A stretch of DNA of 64,000 bases, taken from contig CALJKW010000021.1 of assembly GCA_937980205.1 (NCBI GenBank), forward strand, positions 1 through 64,000. The letters run 5' to 3'. Numbering within the stretch: the first letter of the stretch is position 1; each line of letters begins with the position of its first letter. This document shows positions 45,556-51,947 of the stretch, in pieces. Under the pieces are notes generated by a model. That model had not been told where the DNA came from. It did no database searches and saw only the letters and a list, made by a program, of their open reading frames with translations. This stretch comes from an uncultured Myxococcales bacterium (GTDB taxonomy: Bacteria; Myxococcota; Myxococcia; Myxococcales; Myxococcaceae). The position numbers and the translations under genes were made by a program.

Positions 45556-46308
45556 TCAGTTCGCCGTCGCCGGCGCGCGCTCGACGGCGCTCTGCAGCGC
45601 GTGCGCGACCGCGGCATCGGCCGATTCCTTGCCGACGATCTTCCCGTCGGCGAGCCGCACCACCGAGTCGGCGTGCTTCATCACGCGGTGATCGTGCGTG
45701 GAGAAGATGAAGGTCGTGCCCTTCTTCTGGTTCATGTCCTTCATCACGTCGATGATGGCCTCGCCCGTCGCCGAGTCGAGGTTCGCCGTCGGCTCGTCGG
45801 CGAGCACGATCTGCGGCTCGGTCACCAGCGCCCGCGCGATCGCGACGCGCTGGCGCTGACCGCCGGAGAGCTCGGAGGGCCGGTGCGTCGCGTGCGTGTC
45901 GATGCCGACCGCGCCGAGCAGCTCCATCACGCGCTTCTTGCGGTCGCCCGAGCCCAGCTTGTTCTGGAGCAGGAGCGGCAGCTCGACGTTCTGGAACACC
46001 GTGAGCACCGCGACGAGGTTGAAGCTCTGGAAGATGAAGCCGAGCGTCTCGAGGCGCAGCTGCGTGAGCTGGCGCTCCGACAGCGTGCCGGTGCTCTTGC
46101 CCGCCACCTCGACGGTGCCGCGCGTGGCGGTGTCGACGCAGCCGATGAGGTTGAGCAGCGTCGTCTTGCCGCTGCCCGACGGGCCGGCGATCGAGATGAA
46201 CTCGCCGCGCTCGACCTCGAGTGAGACGCCTCGCAGGGCAGGCACGACGACCTTCCCGAGCGAGTACTCCTTCACGACGTCGCGAATGGAAACGATGGAG
46301 TTGGGCAT
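45556..46308 (-). CDS. ABC transporter ATP-binding protein (LolD/MacB family)
   Basis: 250 residues. Walker A GPSGSGKT at 42-49, Q-loop Gln94, signature LSGGQ at 147-151 and Walker B IVLADEP at about 167-173, followed by the LolD-family TANLDSATGE. These mechanotransmission ATPases pair with FtsX-type permeases to extract lipids or drive export. It is the first gene of the five-gene cluster running to 39582 (ATPase, two permeases, LolA-like protein, barrel). Confidence 0.94.
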   Translation of the reverse strand: MPNSIVSIRDVVKEYSLGKVVVPALRGVSLEVERGEFISIAGPSGSGKTTLLNLIGCVDTATRGTVEVAGKSTGTLSERQLTQLRLETLGFIFQSFNLVAVLTVFQNVELPLLLQNKLGSGDRKKRVMELLGAVGIDTHATHRPSELSGGQRQRVAIARALVTEPQIVLADEPTANLDSATGEAIIDVMKDMNQKKGTTFIFSTHDHRVMKHADSVVRLADGKIVGKESADAAVAHALQSAVERAPATAN

Positions 46309-46354
46309 GACGGTGCTTTCGGTCCCTAGCGCAAAAAGGCGGTGCGTTCAGCGT

Positions 46355-47230
46355 TTAGAGCGCGGCGATCAGCCGCTCTGCTTCTTCGGGTGAAATCTTC
46401 TTCTGCTGCACGAGCTCGAGGATGGTGCGCAGGTCGTCCTTCGCCGGCTGAGGTGAAGCCGCTTCGACGGGCGCGACGGCCCAGGCCTTCCGCCAGTCGG
46501 GCCAGTCGCCGTGCCGCGGGTCGACCCACGGCTCGCCCTCGCGCACCTTCACCGCGCCGAGGTCGGCCTCGAGCTTCAGCACCGCCTTCGCGTCGCTCTT
46601 CGACGGGTACTTGGTGCGGGTGCTGCCCATGACGCTGTGCGAGTCGATGCGCACGTCGATGCCCGGAGCGAGATCGATCTTCACCGCGCCCATCGTCGAG
46701 TGGACCGTGTGCACCCCGTCGTCGAGGGAGACGATGTCGAGCAGGGCCTCTCCGGCGCCGGACTCGACCGCGAACGTGCCGCCGAGCCGCCGCCCGATGA
46801 TCTGCCCCGCCTTCGCCTTCAAGACGAAGCGTCCGTGACAGCCGTCGAGCTCCACCTGGCCTGCGTTCGTGCTCACTTCGAGGTCGCACCCGACGAGGCC
46901 GCGGATGCGTGCCTGACCCATGCTGGTCGAGATGCGCGCCTTGACGTGGGCAGGCAGCCACAGCGTGAACTCGCCGCCGTAGCCGCCGCGCATCAGCGTC
47001 CTCACCGCGCCTTCGATGACGCCCGTACCCTCGGGCAGCGGCTCGAAGGTTCCCGTGGCGCGCACGAAGACCTTGTCGGCGATGCGGCGGATCTCGAGCG
47101 GCGAGCTGCCGCGCTTCCACGCGACGCGCGGCTCTTCGCCGGGCGCGACCGGCAGCACCTCGAGCTGCGCGGCGCTGACGTCGAAGTCGAGCAACGGCCT
47201 GGCGGCGAGCGGCAGGGGGGCGGACTTCAT
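46355..47230 (-). CDS. DUF4097-like repeat protein with C-terminal SHOCT-like helix pair
   Basis: 291 residues; the start at 47230 overlaps the DUF2089-like stop (ATGA). The central ~180 residues are right-handed beta-helix-like repeats (for example STSMGQARIRGLVGCDLEVS, STNAGQVELDGCHGRFVL), as in the DUF4097 family of YvlB and LiaG. The C-terminus (TILELVQQKKISPEEAERLI) is the short helical motif also present at the end of the upstream protein. No signal peptide, so it appears cytoplasmic. In Firmicutes such proteins belong to cell-envelope-stress operons; a role in envelope sensing here is only a suggestion. Confidence 0.75.
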   Translation of the reverse strand: MKSAPLPLAARPLLDFDVSAAQLEVLPVAPGEEPRVAWKRGSSPLEIRRIADKVFVRATGTFEPLPEGTGVIEGAVRTLMRGGYGGEFTLWLPAHVKARISTSMGQARIRGLVGCDLEVSTNAGQVELDGCHGRFVLKAKAGQIIGRRLGGTFAVESGAGEALLDIVSLDDGVHTVHSTMGAVKIDLAPGIDVRIDSHSVMGSTRTKYPSKSDAKAVLKLEADLGAVKVREGEPWVDPRHGDWPDWRKAWAVAPVEAASPQPAKDDLRTILELVQQKKISPEEAERLIAAL

Positions 47231-47610
47231 CGCTTCTTCTCCTTGAGCAATCGTTCGGCTTCCTGAGCGTCGAGCTCACCGCGTGCGAGCGCTTCGAGCA
47301 CCTCACGGCGCGTGCGGCTGGGCTGAGGCGGCGCGGCGTCTGCCCCCTGGACGGCGGCGATGACCTCGTCGAGCCGCGACACCACCGTCGGGTACGAGAT
47401 GCCCAGCGCCTGCTCGACGTCTTTGATCTTCCCGCCGCACGTGACGAACACGCGTACGAACGCGAGCTGTTCGCGTGTCAGCCGGGCCGGCCACTCCTGC
47501 ACGAAGCGCCCCTCGACCGCGCTGCCGCACGTCGAGCAGCGCACGCGCTCGACATACAACTCACGCGTGCAGACAGGACATTGTGCAGGAATCGGGTGCG
47601 CATTCTCCAT
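47227..47610 (-). CDS. DUF2089-like zinc-ribbon / helix-turn-helix protein
   Basis: About 127 residues from the ATG at 47610 (an in-frame GTG at 47619 would add three). It has an N-terminal zinc ribbon (CPVC and CSTC pairs), then FVQEWPARLTREQLAFVRVF and KIKDVEQALGISYPTVVSRL, which reads as a helix-turn-helix and matches the DUF2089 pattern. The C-terminal EVLEALARGELDAQEAERLL resembles the tail of the following gene's product. Probably a transcriptional regulator co-translated with its DUF4097-like partner. An AT-rich palindrome lies just upstream. Confidence 0.8.
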   Translation of the reverse strand: MENAHPIPAQCPVCTRELYVERVRCSTCGSAVEGRFVQEWPARLTREQLAFVRVFVTCGGKIKDVEQALGISYPTVVSRLDEVIAAVQGADAAPPQPSRTRREVLEALARGELDAQEAERLLKEKKR

Positions 47611-47643
47611 GATGCGCACCAGGAGTACGCATGGTGATTAACT

Positions 47644-47671
47644 TTGTCAAACACGAACTTGATAAAATCAA
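47644..47671. promoter_or_regulatory. AT-rich palindromic candidate operator
   Basis: The sequence TTGATAAAATCAA (47659-47671) is a perfect 5-bp inverted repeat around AAA, preceded 8 bases upstream by TTGTCAA (47644-47650). It is the most AT-rich stretch between the DUF2089-like gene (minus) and the gene at 47713 (plus), and fits an operator for autoregulation by the DUF2089-like protein. No binding evidence exists. Confidence 0.4.
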
Positions 47672-47712
47672 TCTTGCGGGGTGGGAGTGCTTCCTCTACC
47701 TTCCCGTGACCC

Positions 47713-47991
47713 ATGGCCGCCAAGAAGCCCGCGCAGTCGGAGCCGCCGCAGGTCGAGGAGCCGAAGTACCCGCACATCGAAGCCTTCGCCGAGCAGGCGG
47801 GCAGTGAAGACGTGATCGGCGTCTTCGCGCCGCTCAAAGAGAGCCTGCAGGGTGTCAAAGGTCCTCGCGCCGACGCCGCGAAGAAAGCGGTGAAGGGTGT
47901 GGAGCGCACCGAGGAGCTGCTCCATCACCTTCTCGAAGTGCGCGAAAAGCTTAAGGCCGAGCGGGGCGGCGGGGCCAAGGGGCGGCGCTAG
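47713..47991 (+). CDS. Small hypothetical protein upstream of the T3SS locus
   Basis: 92 residues, charged at both ends, beginning MAAKKPAQSEPPQVEEPKYP and ending ERGGGAKGRR. The middle (EDVIGVFAPLKESLQGVKG) and VERTEELLHHLLEVREKLKA should be helical. No domain recognised; no signal or membrane segment. It lies immediately before the FliA-type promoter-like site at 47993 and the T3SS genes, but its own promoter and role are unknown. Confidence 0.6.
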   Translation: MAAKKPAQSEPPQVEEPKYPHIEAFAEQAGSEDVIGVFAPLKESLQGVKGPRADAAKKAVKGVERTEELLHHLLEVREKLKAERGGGAKGRR

Positions 47992-47992
47992 C

Positions 47993-48019
47993 GCAACGTG
48001 GTAGCCTGACGGTCGATAA
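47993..48019 (+). promoter_or_regulatory. Candidate FliA-type (sigma-28) promoter upstream of the T3SS genes
   Basis: GCAAC at 47993-47997 and GTCGATAA at 48012-48019. The second box differs by one base from the sigma-28 -10 consensus GCCGATAA, and the 19-base distance equals that of TAAAGTTT-N11-GCCGATAA. The same GCAAC box at the same distance from a perfect GCCGATAA occurs at 63692-63718. A FliA-like sigma factor is encoded at 49815. The -35 part is far from the E. coli consensus. Confidence 0.55.
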
Positions 48020-48142
48020 CTGCTTGGGGTGCCGAGGGAGAAAGCCCGCGGCCTTGCAGCAGCCCCAACCCAACCGGCTGTTTGAGCAGTGTCACCCAAA
48101 AGCAGTGCCTCGAAGATTTCGAAGTCCCGAAAGGATTCCACA
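48020..48142 (+). other. Leader region with a potential stem-loop
   Basis: Downstream of the candidate promoter, TTGGGGTGC (48024-48032) can pair with GCAGCCCCAA (48059-48068, one bulged G), enclosing a smaller GGG/CCC hairpin. The gene's ribosome site AAGGA lies at 48131-48135. The start superficially resembles a TPP riboswitch but the conserved CTGAGA and CTGATC elements are missing. It may affect mRNA stability or translation of the first T3SS-linked gene. Confidence 0.3.
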
Positions 48143-48724
48143 ATGTCCGGCGTCAATCGTATCGACCAGACTCCGCTGCGCCTCTCCAGCAACGTCACCA
48201 TCGCTCGGCAGACGCCGAAGATGGACTTCGGCGACCGCATGAAGGCGGGCCTCGACACCGCGGCCGGCGTCGTCGCGAACGGCGCGGCGGTCGTCGGCGG
48301 CATCATCCCCGGTGGGGCGATCGTCTCGGCGGCGGTCTCGTCGGTCGGCGCGATGACCAACAACGTGACGCCGGGCGGTCACGGCGGCGCGGTCGCGGCG
48401 CAGTACGGCGCGGCCGGCGTGGTGCAGCTCGGCGGTGGCGGTGGCGGCATCAACACCACGGCGGGCGGCAACGTCGCGCCCCCGAGCTTCGGCGGCGTCA
48501 ACGTCGGCTCGACGGTCGGCGGCTCGCCGAACTACGTCCCGGGCGGCGGCTCGAGCGTCACGGGCGACATGAACAGCAGCCTCATCCAGTCGCAGCAGGA
48601 GAACGCGCAGATGATGAAGCTGCAGATGGCGATGCAGCGCGAGAACCTGGTCTTCACGTCGGTGTCGAACGTCCTCAAGACGCGCCACGACACCGCGAAG
48701 AACTCGATCTCGAACGTCCGCTAA
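48143..48724 (+). CDS. Candidate T3SS-associated secreted or structural protein
   Basis: 193 residues from the ATG at 48143, with AAGGA seven bases upstream; an earlier in-frame ATG at 48089 has no such site. No signal peptide. The middle is Gly/Ala/Val-rich with a hydrophobic stretch (GAAVVGGIIPGGAIVSAAVS) and Gly-rich repeats. The C-terminal ~45 residues form an amphipathic helix with QMMKLQMAMQRENLVFTSVS followed by KTRHDTAKNSISNVR. That pattern (small, signal-less, Gly-rich with a C-terminal helix) is common among needle, filament or translocator-type substrates, but no specific family is recognised. It is preceded by a FliA-type promoter-like site. Confidence 0.6.
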   Translation: MSGVNRIDQTPLRLSSNVTIARQTPKMDFGDRMKAGLDTAAGVVANGAAVVGGIIPGGAIVSAAVSSVGAMTNNVTPGGHGGAVAAQYGAAGVVQLGGGGGGINTTAGGNVAPPSFGGVNVGSTVGGSPNYVPGGGSSVTGDMNSSLIQSQQENAQMMKLQMAMQRENLVFTSVSNVLKTRHDTAKNSISNVR

Positions 48725-48753
48725 TCGCTGACGAAACAGCTCGTGAAGCACAC

Positions 48754-48779
48754 AAGGGCGGCCATACTTGGCCGCCCTT
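48754..48779 (+). terminator. Perfect hairpin after the first T3SS-linked gene
   Basis: A 10-bp perfect stem (aagggcggcc / ggccgccctt) with a six-base loop, 30 bases after the stop. It lacks a T tract on either strand, so it may be a weak terminator or an mRNA-stabilising 3' end that lets the upstream gene be more abundant than the rest. Confidence 0.5.
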
Positions 48780-48796
48780 CGTGTTAGAAGACCCTC

Positions 48797-49381
48797 ATGC
48801 CTGACAAAGCGGCAGCTGCAGAATCGGAGATCAACGGCAGCCTGGTTCCGATGCAGAAGGTGCAGGCCGTGCTGATGCTCGAGGCCGGTCACCTGTACAT
48901 GGACATGGGCAAGTTCGACGTCGCCCGCGAGGTGCTGATGGGCTGCTCGACGCTGATGCCGAAGAGCGAGGTTCCGCAGCTCGCGCTGGGCACGCTCGAG
49001 TTCGTGCAGGGCAAGCACGAGAAGGCGCTGCAGGCGTATCGCCAGGCCCAGCGGCTGGCTCCGAAGTCGGGGCTGCCGCACGCGCACTGCGGCGAGGCGC
49101 TGCTGTTCATGGGCAAGCTCAACGAGGCGATGAAGGAGCTGAAGACCTCGGTGCAGCTCGAGCCCGACGGCGACGGCGCGAAGCTCGCGGCGGGCTTGGG
49201 GAACCTCATCGGCGGCCTGCTGGTGAACCTGAACAAGGGCGAGCCGATCTCGCCGGAGCTCCAGAAGCTCAACGCCGCGCTCAAGAAGGTGAAGGACGCC
49301 GGCAAGAAGCCGCTCGACACCCTCATCGAAGACATCAACGTGCTCACCGGTCAGAGTGAGCCGCCTTTGAAGAAGAAGTAA
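48797..49381 (+). CDS. TPR protein, probable T3SS chaperone-like
   Basis: 194 residues, no signal peptide. Three TPR-like helix pairs are visible: LEAGHLYMDMGKFDVAREVL, QLALGTLEFVQGKHEKALQA and HAHCGEALLFMGKLNEAMKE. Small TPR proteins of this type (SycD/LcrH or YscG-like) chaperone translocators or needle subunits. The C-terminal ~60 residues are Lys/Leu-rich and lack TPR. Position, between a candidate secreted protein and the sigma factor/core genes, supports a chaperone role, but the partner is not known. Confidence 0.65.
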   Translation: MPDKAAAAESEINGSLVPMQKVQAVLMLEAGHLYMDMGKFDVAREVLMGCSTLMPKSEVPQLALGTLEFVQGKHEKALQAYRQAQRLAPKSGLPHAHCGEALLFMGKLNEAMKELKTSVQLEPDGDGAKLAAGLGNLIGGLLVNLNKGEPISPELQKLNAALKKVKDAGKKPLDTLIEDINVLTGQSEPPLKKK

Positions 49382-49399
49382 ACGAGTCAGGAGCCTCAC

Positions 49400-49807
49400 A
49401 TGGGAGTTGGTGGAGTCAGAGGCGGCGGTCGCAAGGGTGGCGCCGGCGGCGCGAGTGGCGCGGGCGGCGTCAAAGGCGGCGGAGCCGTCGGCGGCGCGAA
49501 GGGCGCAGGCTTCGCCGGCAAGGTCGACGCCTCGCAGGGGCTCGTCGGGCCCTCGGGCGCCGCGGCCAGCGGCAACGTCTCGCCGCTCGATCCCGTCACG
49601 GCGAACGCGCTCGACATCGCGCGCCAGCTCAAGAACGGGCAGATCAAGTCGAAGGAAGAGGCGACGAAGAAGCTGGTCGCCGACATCCTCAAAGAGAAGG
49701 TGCGCATGCAGTCGCGCGCCCTGACCTCGAAGATCGCCGAGACCCTGCAGGACGACCCGCGCCTCAACCAGGCGCTCGAGCGCCTGTGGAACCGCGCGGA
49801 GGAATGA
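49400..49807 (+). CDS. Small protein preceding the sigma factor; possible FlgM-like anti-sigma factor
   Basis: 135 residues; AGGAG lies about seven bases before the ATG. The first ~55 residues are an unstructured Gly/Ala/Val-rich stretch. The last ~70 are helical: ALDIARQLKNGQIKSKEEAT followed by KKLVADILKE and, at the end, LQDDPRLNQALERLWNRAEE. The ALDIARQLKNG...ATKKLVADIL pattern resembles the C-terminal sigma-binding helices of FlgM, where a residue pattern of the type R..I..G.Y....iA..ll is conserved. It ends seven bases before the FliA-like gene. The FlgM assignment is inference from weak similarity plus position. Confidence 0.5.
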   Translation: MGVGGVRGGGRKGGAGGASGAGGVKGGGAVGGAKGAGFAGKVDASQGLVGPSGAAASGNVSPLDPVTANALDIARQLKNGQIKSKEEATKKLVADILKEKVRMQSRALTSKIAETLQDDPRLNQALERLWNRAEE

Positions 49808-49814
49808 CGGGACC

Positions 49815-50702
49815 GTGGCGCTACTCGAGTCCCGCCAGGAGGTCCTGACCAAGTACGGGCCCTACGTGCGGAGCCTGGCGGCCCAGGTCCGCAAGCAGTT
49901 CAACTCGACCCTCGAGATGGACGAGCTCGTCTCGTATGGGCAGGTCGGGCTGCTCGAGGCGGCCGAGCGCTTCGACCCCAAGGTCGGGGCAAACTTTCTT
50001 ACATTCGCCCACTACCGCATCAAGGGAGCCATCTTCGACGGTCTGCGGAAGATGGGCGTGCTCAAGGGCGCGGAATCACGGTCGGCGGGGGCCTCTGAGC
50101 GGGCCAACGCCTACATGGGAAACCTGTCGGATCGGGACCATGGAAGCAACCGCGGCTCGGATGCGGCCGATGATGTACGGGAGATCTCGAGCGCGGTGAC
50201 AGGCCTGGCGATGGTGTTCGCCACCAGCCTGGAGGGAACAGAAGGGCTGCAGCTGTCGGATGAGCAGCTCCCGGCGGATGAGCGGTTGGAGCTCGAGCAG
50301 ATGAAGTCGCGGGTGAGGGCAGCGATCGAGAAGCTGCCCGAGAAGGAAAGGAAGCTCTTACAGGGGTACTACTTCCAGGCGAAGACGCTGGAAGAGGCGG
50401 GCGCGGAGATCGGGCAGAGTAAGAGCTGGGCGTCGAGGCTTCACGCGAGAGCGGTCGAGCGGTTGAAAGAGATTCTGGACGAGGAAGACAAGACCTCGGA
50501 CTTAGGCAGGAGGAAAGACAATGGCAGGTCCCCTAGCAGGCATCTCGGCGGCGCAAATCGCCCAGCAGAAGCTGCCCGACCAGGCGGCACAGCAGGCAAA
50601 GCACTCCCCCAGCAAGTTCGATCAGGCGCTGAAGTCGAAGGGCCCGGATCAGGCACACCAGGCGGGCCAGGTGGGTCAGGTCCAGCACGCCCACAAGGTT
50701 GA
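49815..50702 (+). CDS. FliA/WhiG-type (sigma-28 group) sigma factor in the T3SS locus
   Basis: 295 residues from GTG 49815. Region 2 includes STLEMDELVSYGQVGLLEAA and RFDPKVGANFLTFAHYRIKG, a group 3 (FliA/SigF) pattern. After a spacer (region 3-like, acidic), region 4 includes IEKLPEKERKLLQGYYFQAK and EAGAEIGQSKSWASRLHARA. Recognisable homology ends near residue 230; the last ~60 residues are Gly/Pro-rich and their codons overlap the sctI gene at 50521 by 182 bases, so that tail may be partly or wholly non-functional. It probably directs RNA polymerase to the FliA-type promoters at 47993 and 63692. Confidence 0.85.
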   Translation: MALLESRQEVLTKYGPYVRSLAAQVRKQFNSTLEMDELVSYGQVGLLEAAERFDPKVGANFLTFAHYRIKGAIFDGLRKMGVLKGAESRSAGASERANAYMGNLSDRDHGSNRGSDAADDVREISSAVTGLAMVFATSLEGTEGLQLSDEQLPADERLELEQMKSRVRAAIEKLPEKERKLLQGYYFQAKTLEEAGAEIGQSKSWASRLHARAVERLKEILDEEDKTSDLGRRKDNGRSPSRHLGGANRPAEAARPGGTAGKALPQQVRSGAEVEGPGSGTPGGPGGSGPARPQG

Positions 50703-51057
50703 TCAGCTCCGCCAGGTCGATCAGGTCAACAAGTCGGAGAAGGCGCGCCTCGACAAGATCCAGACGCAGGCCAGCGCATCGGATCAGCGCGGCACGAAGA
50801 CCGACCCGGTGACGCAGAAGACCGAGGTCTCGAAGTCGACGAGCGCCATCAACGGGCTGTTCGCCAACATCGAGAAGGGCCAGGTCCAGATGGACAAGCT
50901 CATCAGCGGCGGCCTCTCGGGCAAGAACTTCTCGAACTCCGAGCTGCTCGCGCTGCAGGCGGGCATGTACAAGTACTCGCAGGAGCTCGAGCTCACCTCG
51001 AAGGTCGTCGAGAAGGCGACCTCGGGTCTGAAGGACACGCTGAAGACGCAGGTGTAA
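50521..51057 (+). CDS. sctI: T3SS inner rod protein SctI
   Basis: 178 residues from the ATG at 50521, which has a strong AGGAGG seven bases upstream (50508-50513) inside the sigma factor gene. The first ~105 residues are Gln/Asp/Lys-rich low complexity (for example QAGQVGQVQHAHKVDQLRQV). The C-terminal helix SNSELLALQAGMYKYSQELE with LTSKVVEKATSGLKDTLKTQ is the signature of the YscI/HrpB/EscI inner rod family. Rod subunits polymerise inside the basal body and are themselves exported. In a flagellar series this is the FliE position. A strong terminator follows. Confidence 0.85.
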   Translation: MAGPLAGISAAQIAQQKLPDQAAQQAKHSPSKFDQALKSKGPDQAHQAGQVGQVQHAHKVDQLRQVDQVNKSEKARLDKIQTQASASDQRGTKTDPVTQKTEVSKSTSAINGLFANIEKGQVQMDKLISGGLSGKNFSNSELLALQAGMYKYSQELELTSKVVEKATSGLKDTLKTQV

Positions 51058-51080
51058 CTCACCCGAGCGCTCCCCATCAG

Positions 51081-51122
51081 GCGGCTCCGTGCCTTGTGTA
51101 GGCGCGGAGCCGCAGTTTTTTT
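51081..51122 (+). terminator. Rho-independent terminator between sctI and sctJ
   Basis: GCGGCTCCG (51081-51089) pairs with CGGAGCCGC (51105-51113); the stem extends inward through TGCC/GGCG to 13 bp with one G-T pair and a seven-base loop. AG and seven T follow (51116-51122). This is the clearest terminator in the window. It separates the sigma factor/rod genes from sctJ onward, so sctJ probably needs its own promoter or read-through. Confidence 0.88.
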
Positions 51123-51140
51123 GGTAGCGTTCGCACCCTC

Positions 51141-51941
51141 ATGAAGCGCGTCTGGCTCCTCTCGGTGGCGTTCATCTTCTCGGCCTGCACGGTCGAGCTT
51201 CAGCACGATCTGACCGAGGACGACGCGAACGACATCTACGTTCGCCTGCAGCAGGCGGGCATCAACGCCACGAAAGATCGCGACGAGGGCGGGGGCAACG
51301 AGGTCCGCTACAAGATCACCGTCGCGAAGGCCGACGTCGCCTCTGCCACGGTGGTCCTGCGGAAGTTCGCGTTGCCACGTCCGAAGTCGGACGGGTTGAG
51401 CGCGTTTCGCAAGAACAAGGGCATGATCCCCACTGCGACCGAGGAGCGCGGAATGCTGCTCGAGGCGCTGGCCGGCGAGGTGGCGAACTCGCTGAACCGC
51501 TACCCGGGGGTGCTCGAGGCGAAGGTGATCATCAACATCCCCGAGGTGAACGATCTCACCCAGCCGGACAAGAAGCCGAAGACCTCGGCCGCGGTGTTCA
51601 TCAAGCACAGCGAAGGCGCCCGGACGGACGCGAACAAGTCCGGCGCGCCGTTCACGCCGGGCGAGGTGCAGAGGTTCGTGGCCGCGGCGGTGCCCGAGCT
51701 CGACGCGAGCAACGTTCAGGTGCTGATGACGCCCGACCGTCAGGAGATCGACGTCAGCACCGAGGGCACCTCGGTCAACGTGCTCGGCATCTCGGTCATG
51801 CGCGGCAGCGAGGGCCAGCTCAAGATCATGATCGGCGTCGGCGCCTTCCTGATGATGGCGATGGCCGGTCTGCTCGCCTTCTCGTTCCTGCGCGGCGGCG
51901 GCAACGGCAACGGGAAGAAGCGCGCCCCCGCGGAGGGGTAA
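51141..51941 (+). CDS. sctJ: T3SS inner-membrane ring lipoprotein SctJ
   Basis: 266 residues, the usual SctJ length. Lipoprotein signal MKRVWLLSVAFIFSAC with Cys16; then VELQHDLTEDDANDIYVRL and QQAGINATKDRD, the YscJ/PrgK/FliF first ring-building motif; later EVANSLNRYPGVLEAKVIIN and AAVFIKHSEG. A C-terminal membrane helix (about 230-250) precedes a basic tail. SctJ forms the MS-ring-like inner-membrane ring. In the flagellar series it holds the FliF position, although it has the short, single-pass SctJ architecture rather than that of FliF. Confidence 0.95.
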   Translation: MKRVWLLSVAFIFSACTVELQHDLTEDDANDIYVRLQQAGINATKDRDEGGGNEVRYKITVAKADVASATVVLRKFALPRPKSDGLSAFRKNKGMIPTATEERGMLLEALAGEVANSLNRYPGVLEAKVIINIPEVNDLTQPDKKPKTSAAVFIKHSEGARTDANKSGAPFTPGEVQRFVAAAVPELDASNVQVLMTPDRQEIDVSTEGTSVNVLGISVMRGSEGQLKIMIGVGAFLMMAMAGLLAFSFLRGGGNGNGKKRAPAEG

Positions 51942-51947
51942 CGGCGC

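Noticed and set aside
48024..48068. TPP riboswitch suggested by the TTGGGGTGCC start
   Set aside because: The conserved CTGAGA, ACCC and CTGATC elements are absent, and the downstream gene has no link to thiamine.
48143..48724. Identification as the T3SS needle subunit SctF
   Set aside because: It is more than twice the length of needle subunits and lacks their characteristic helix-turn-helix hairpin pattern.
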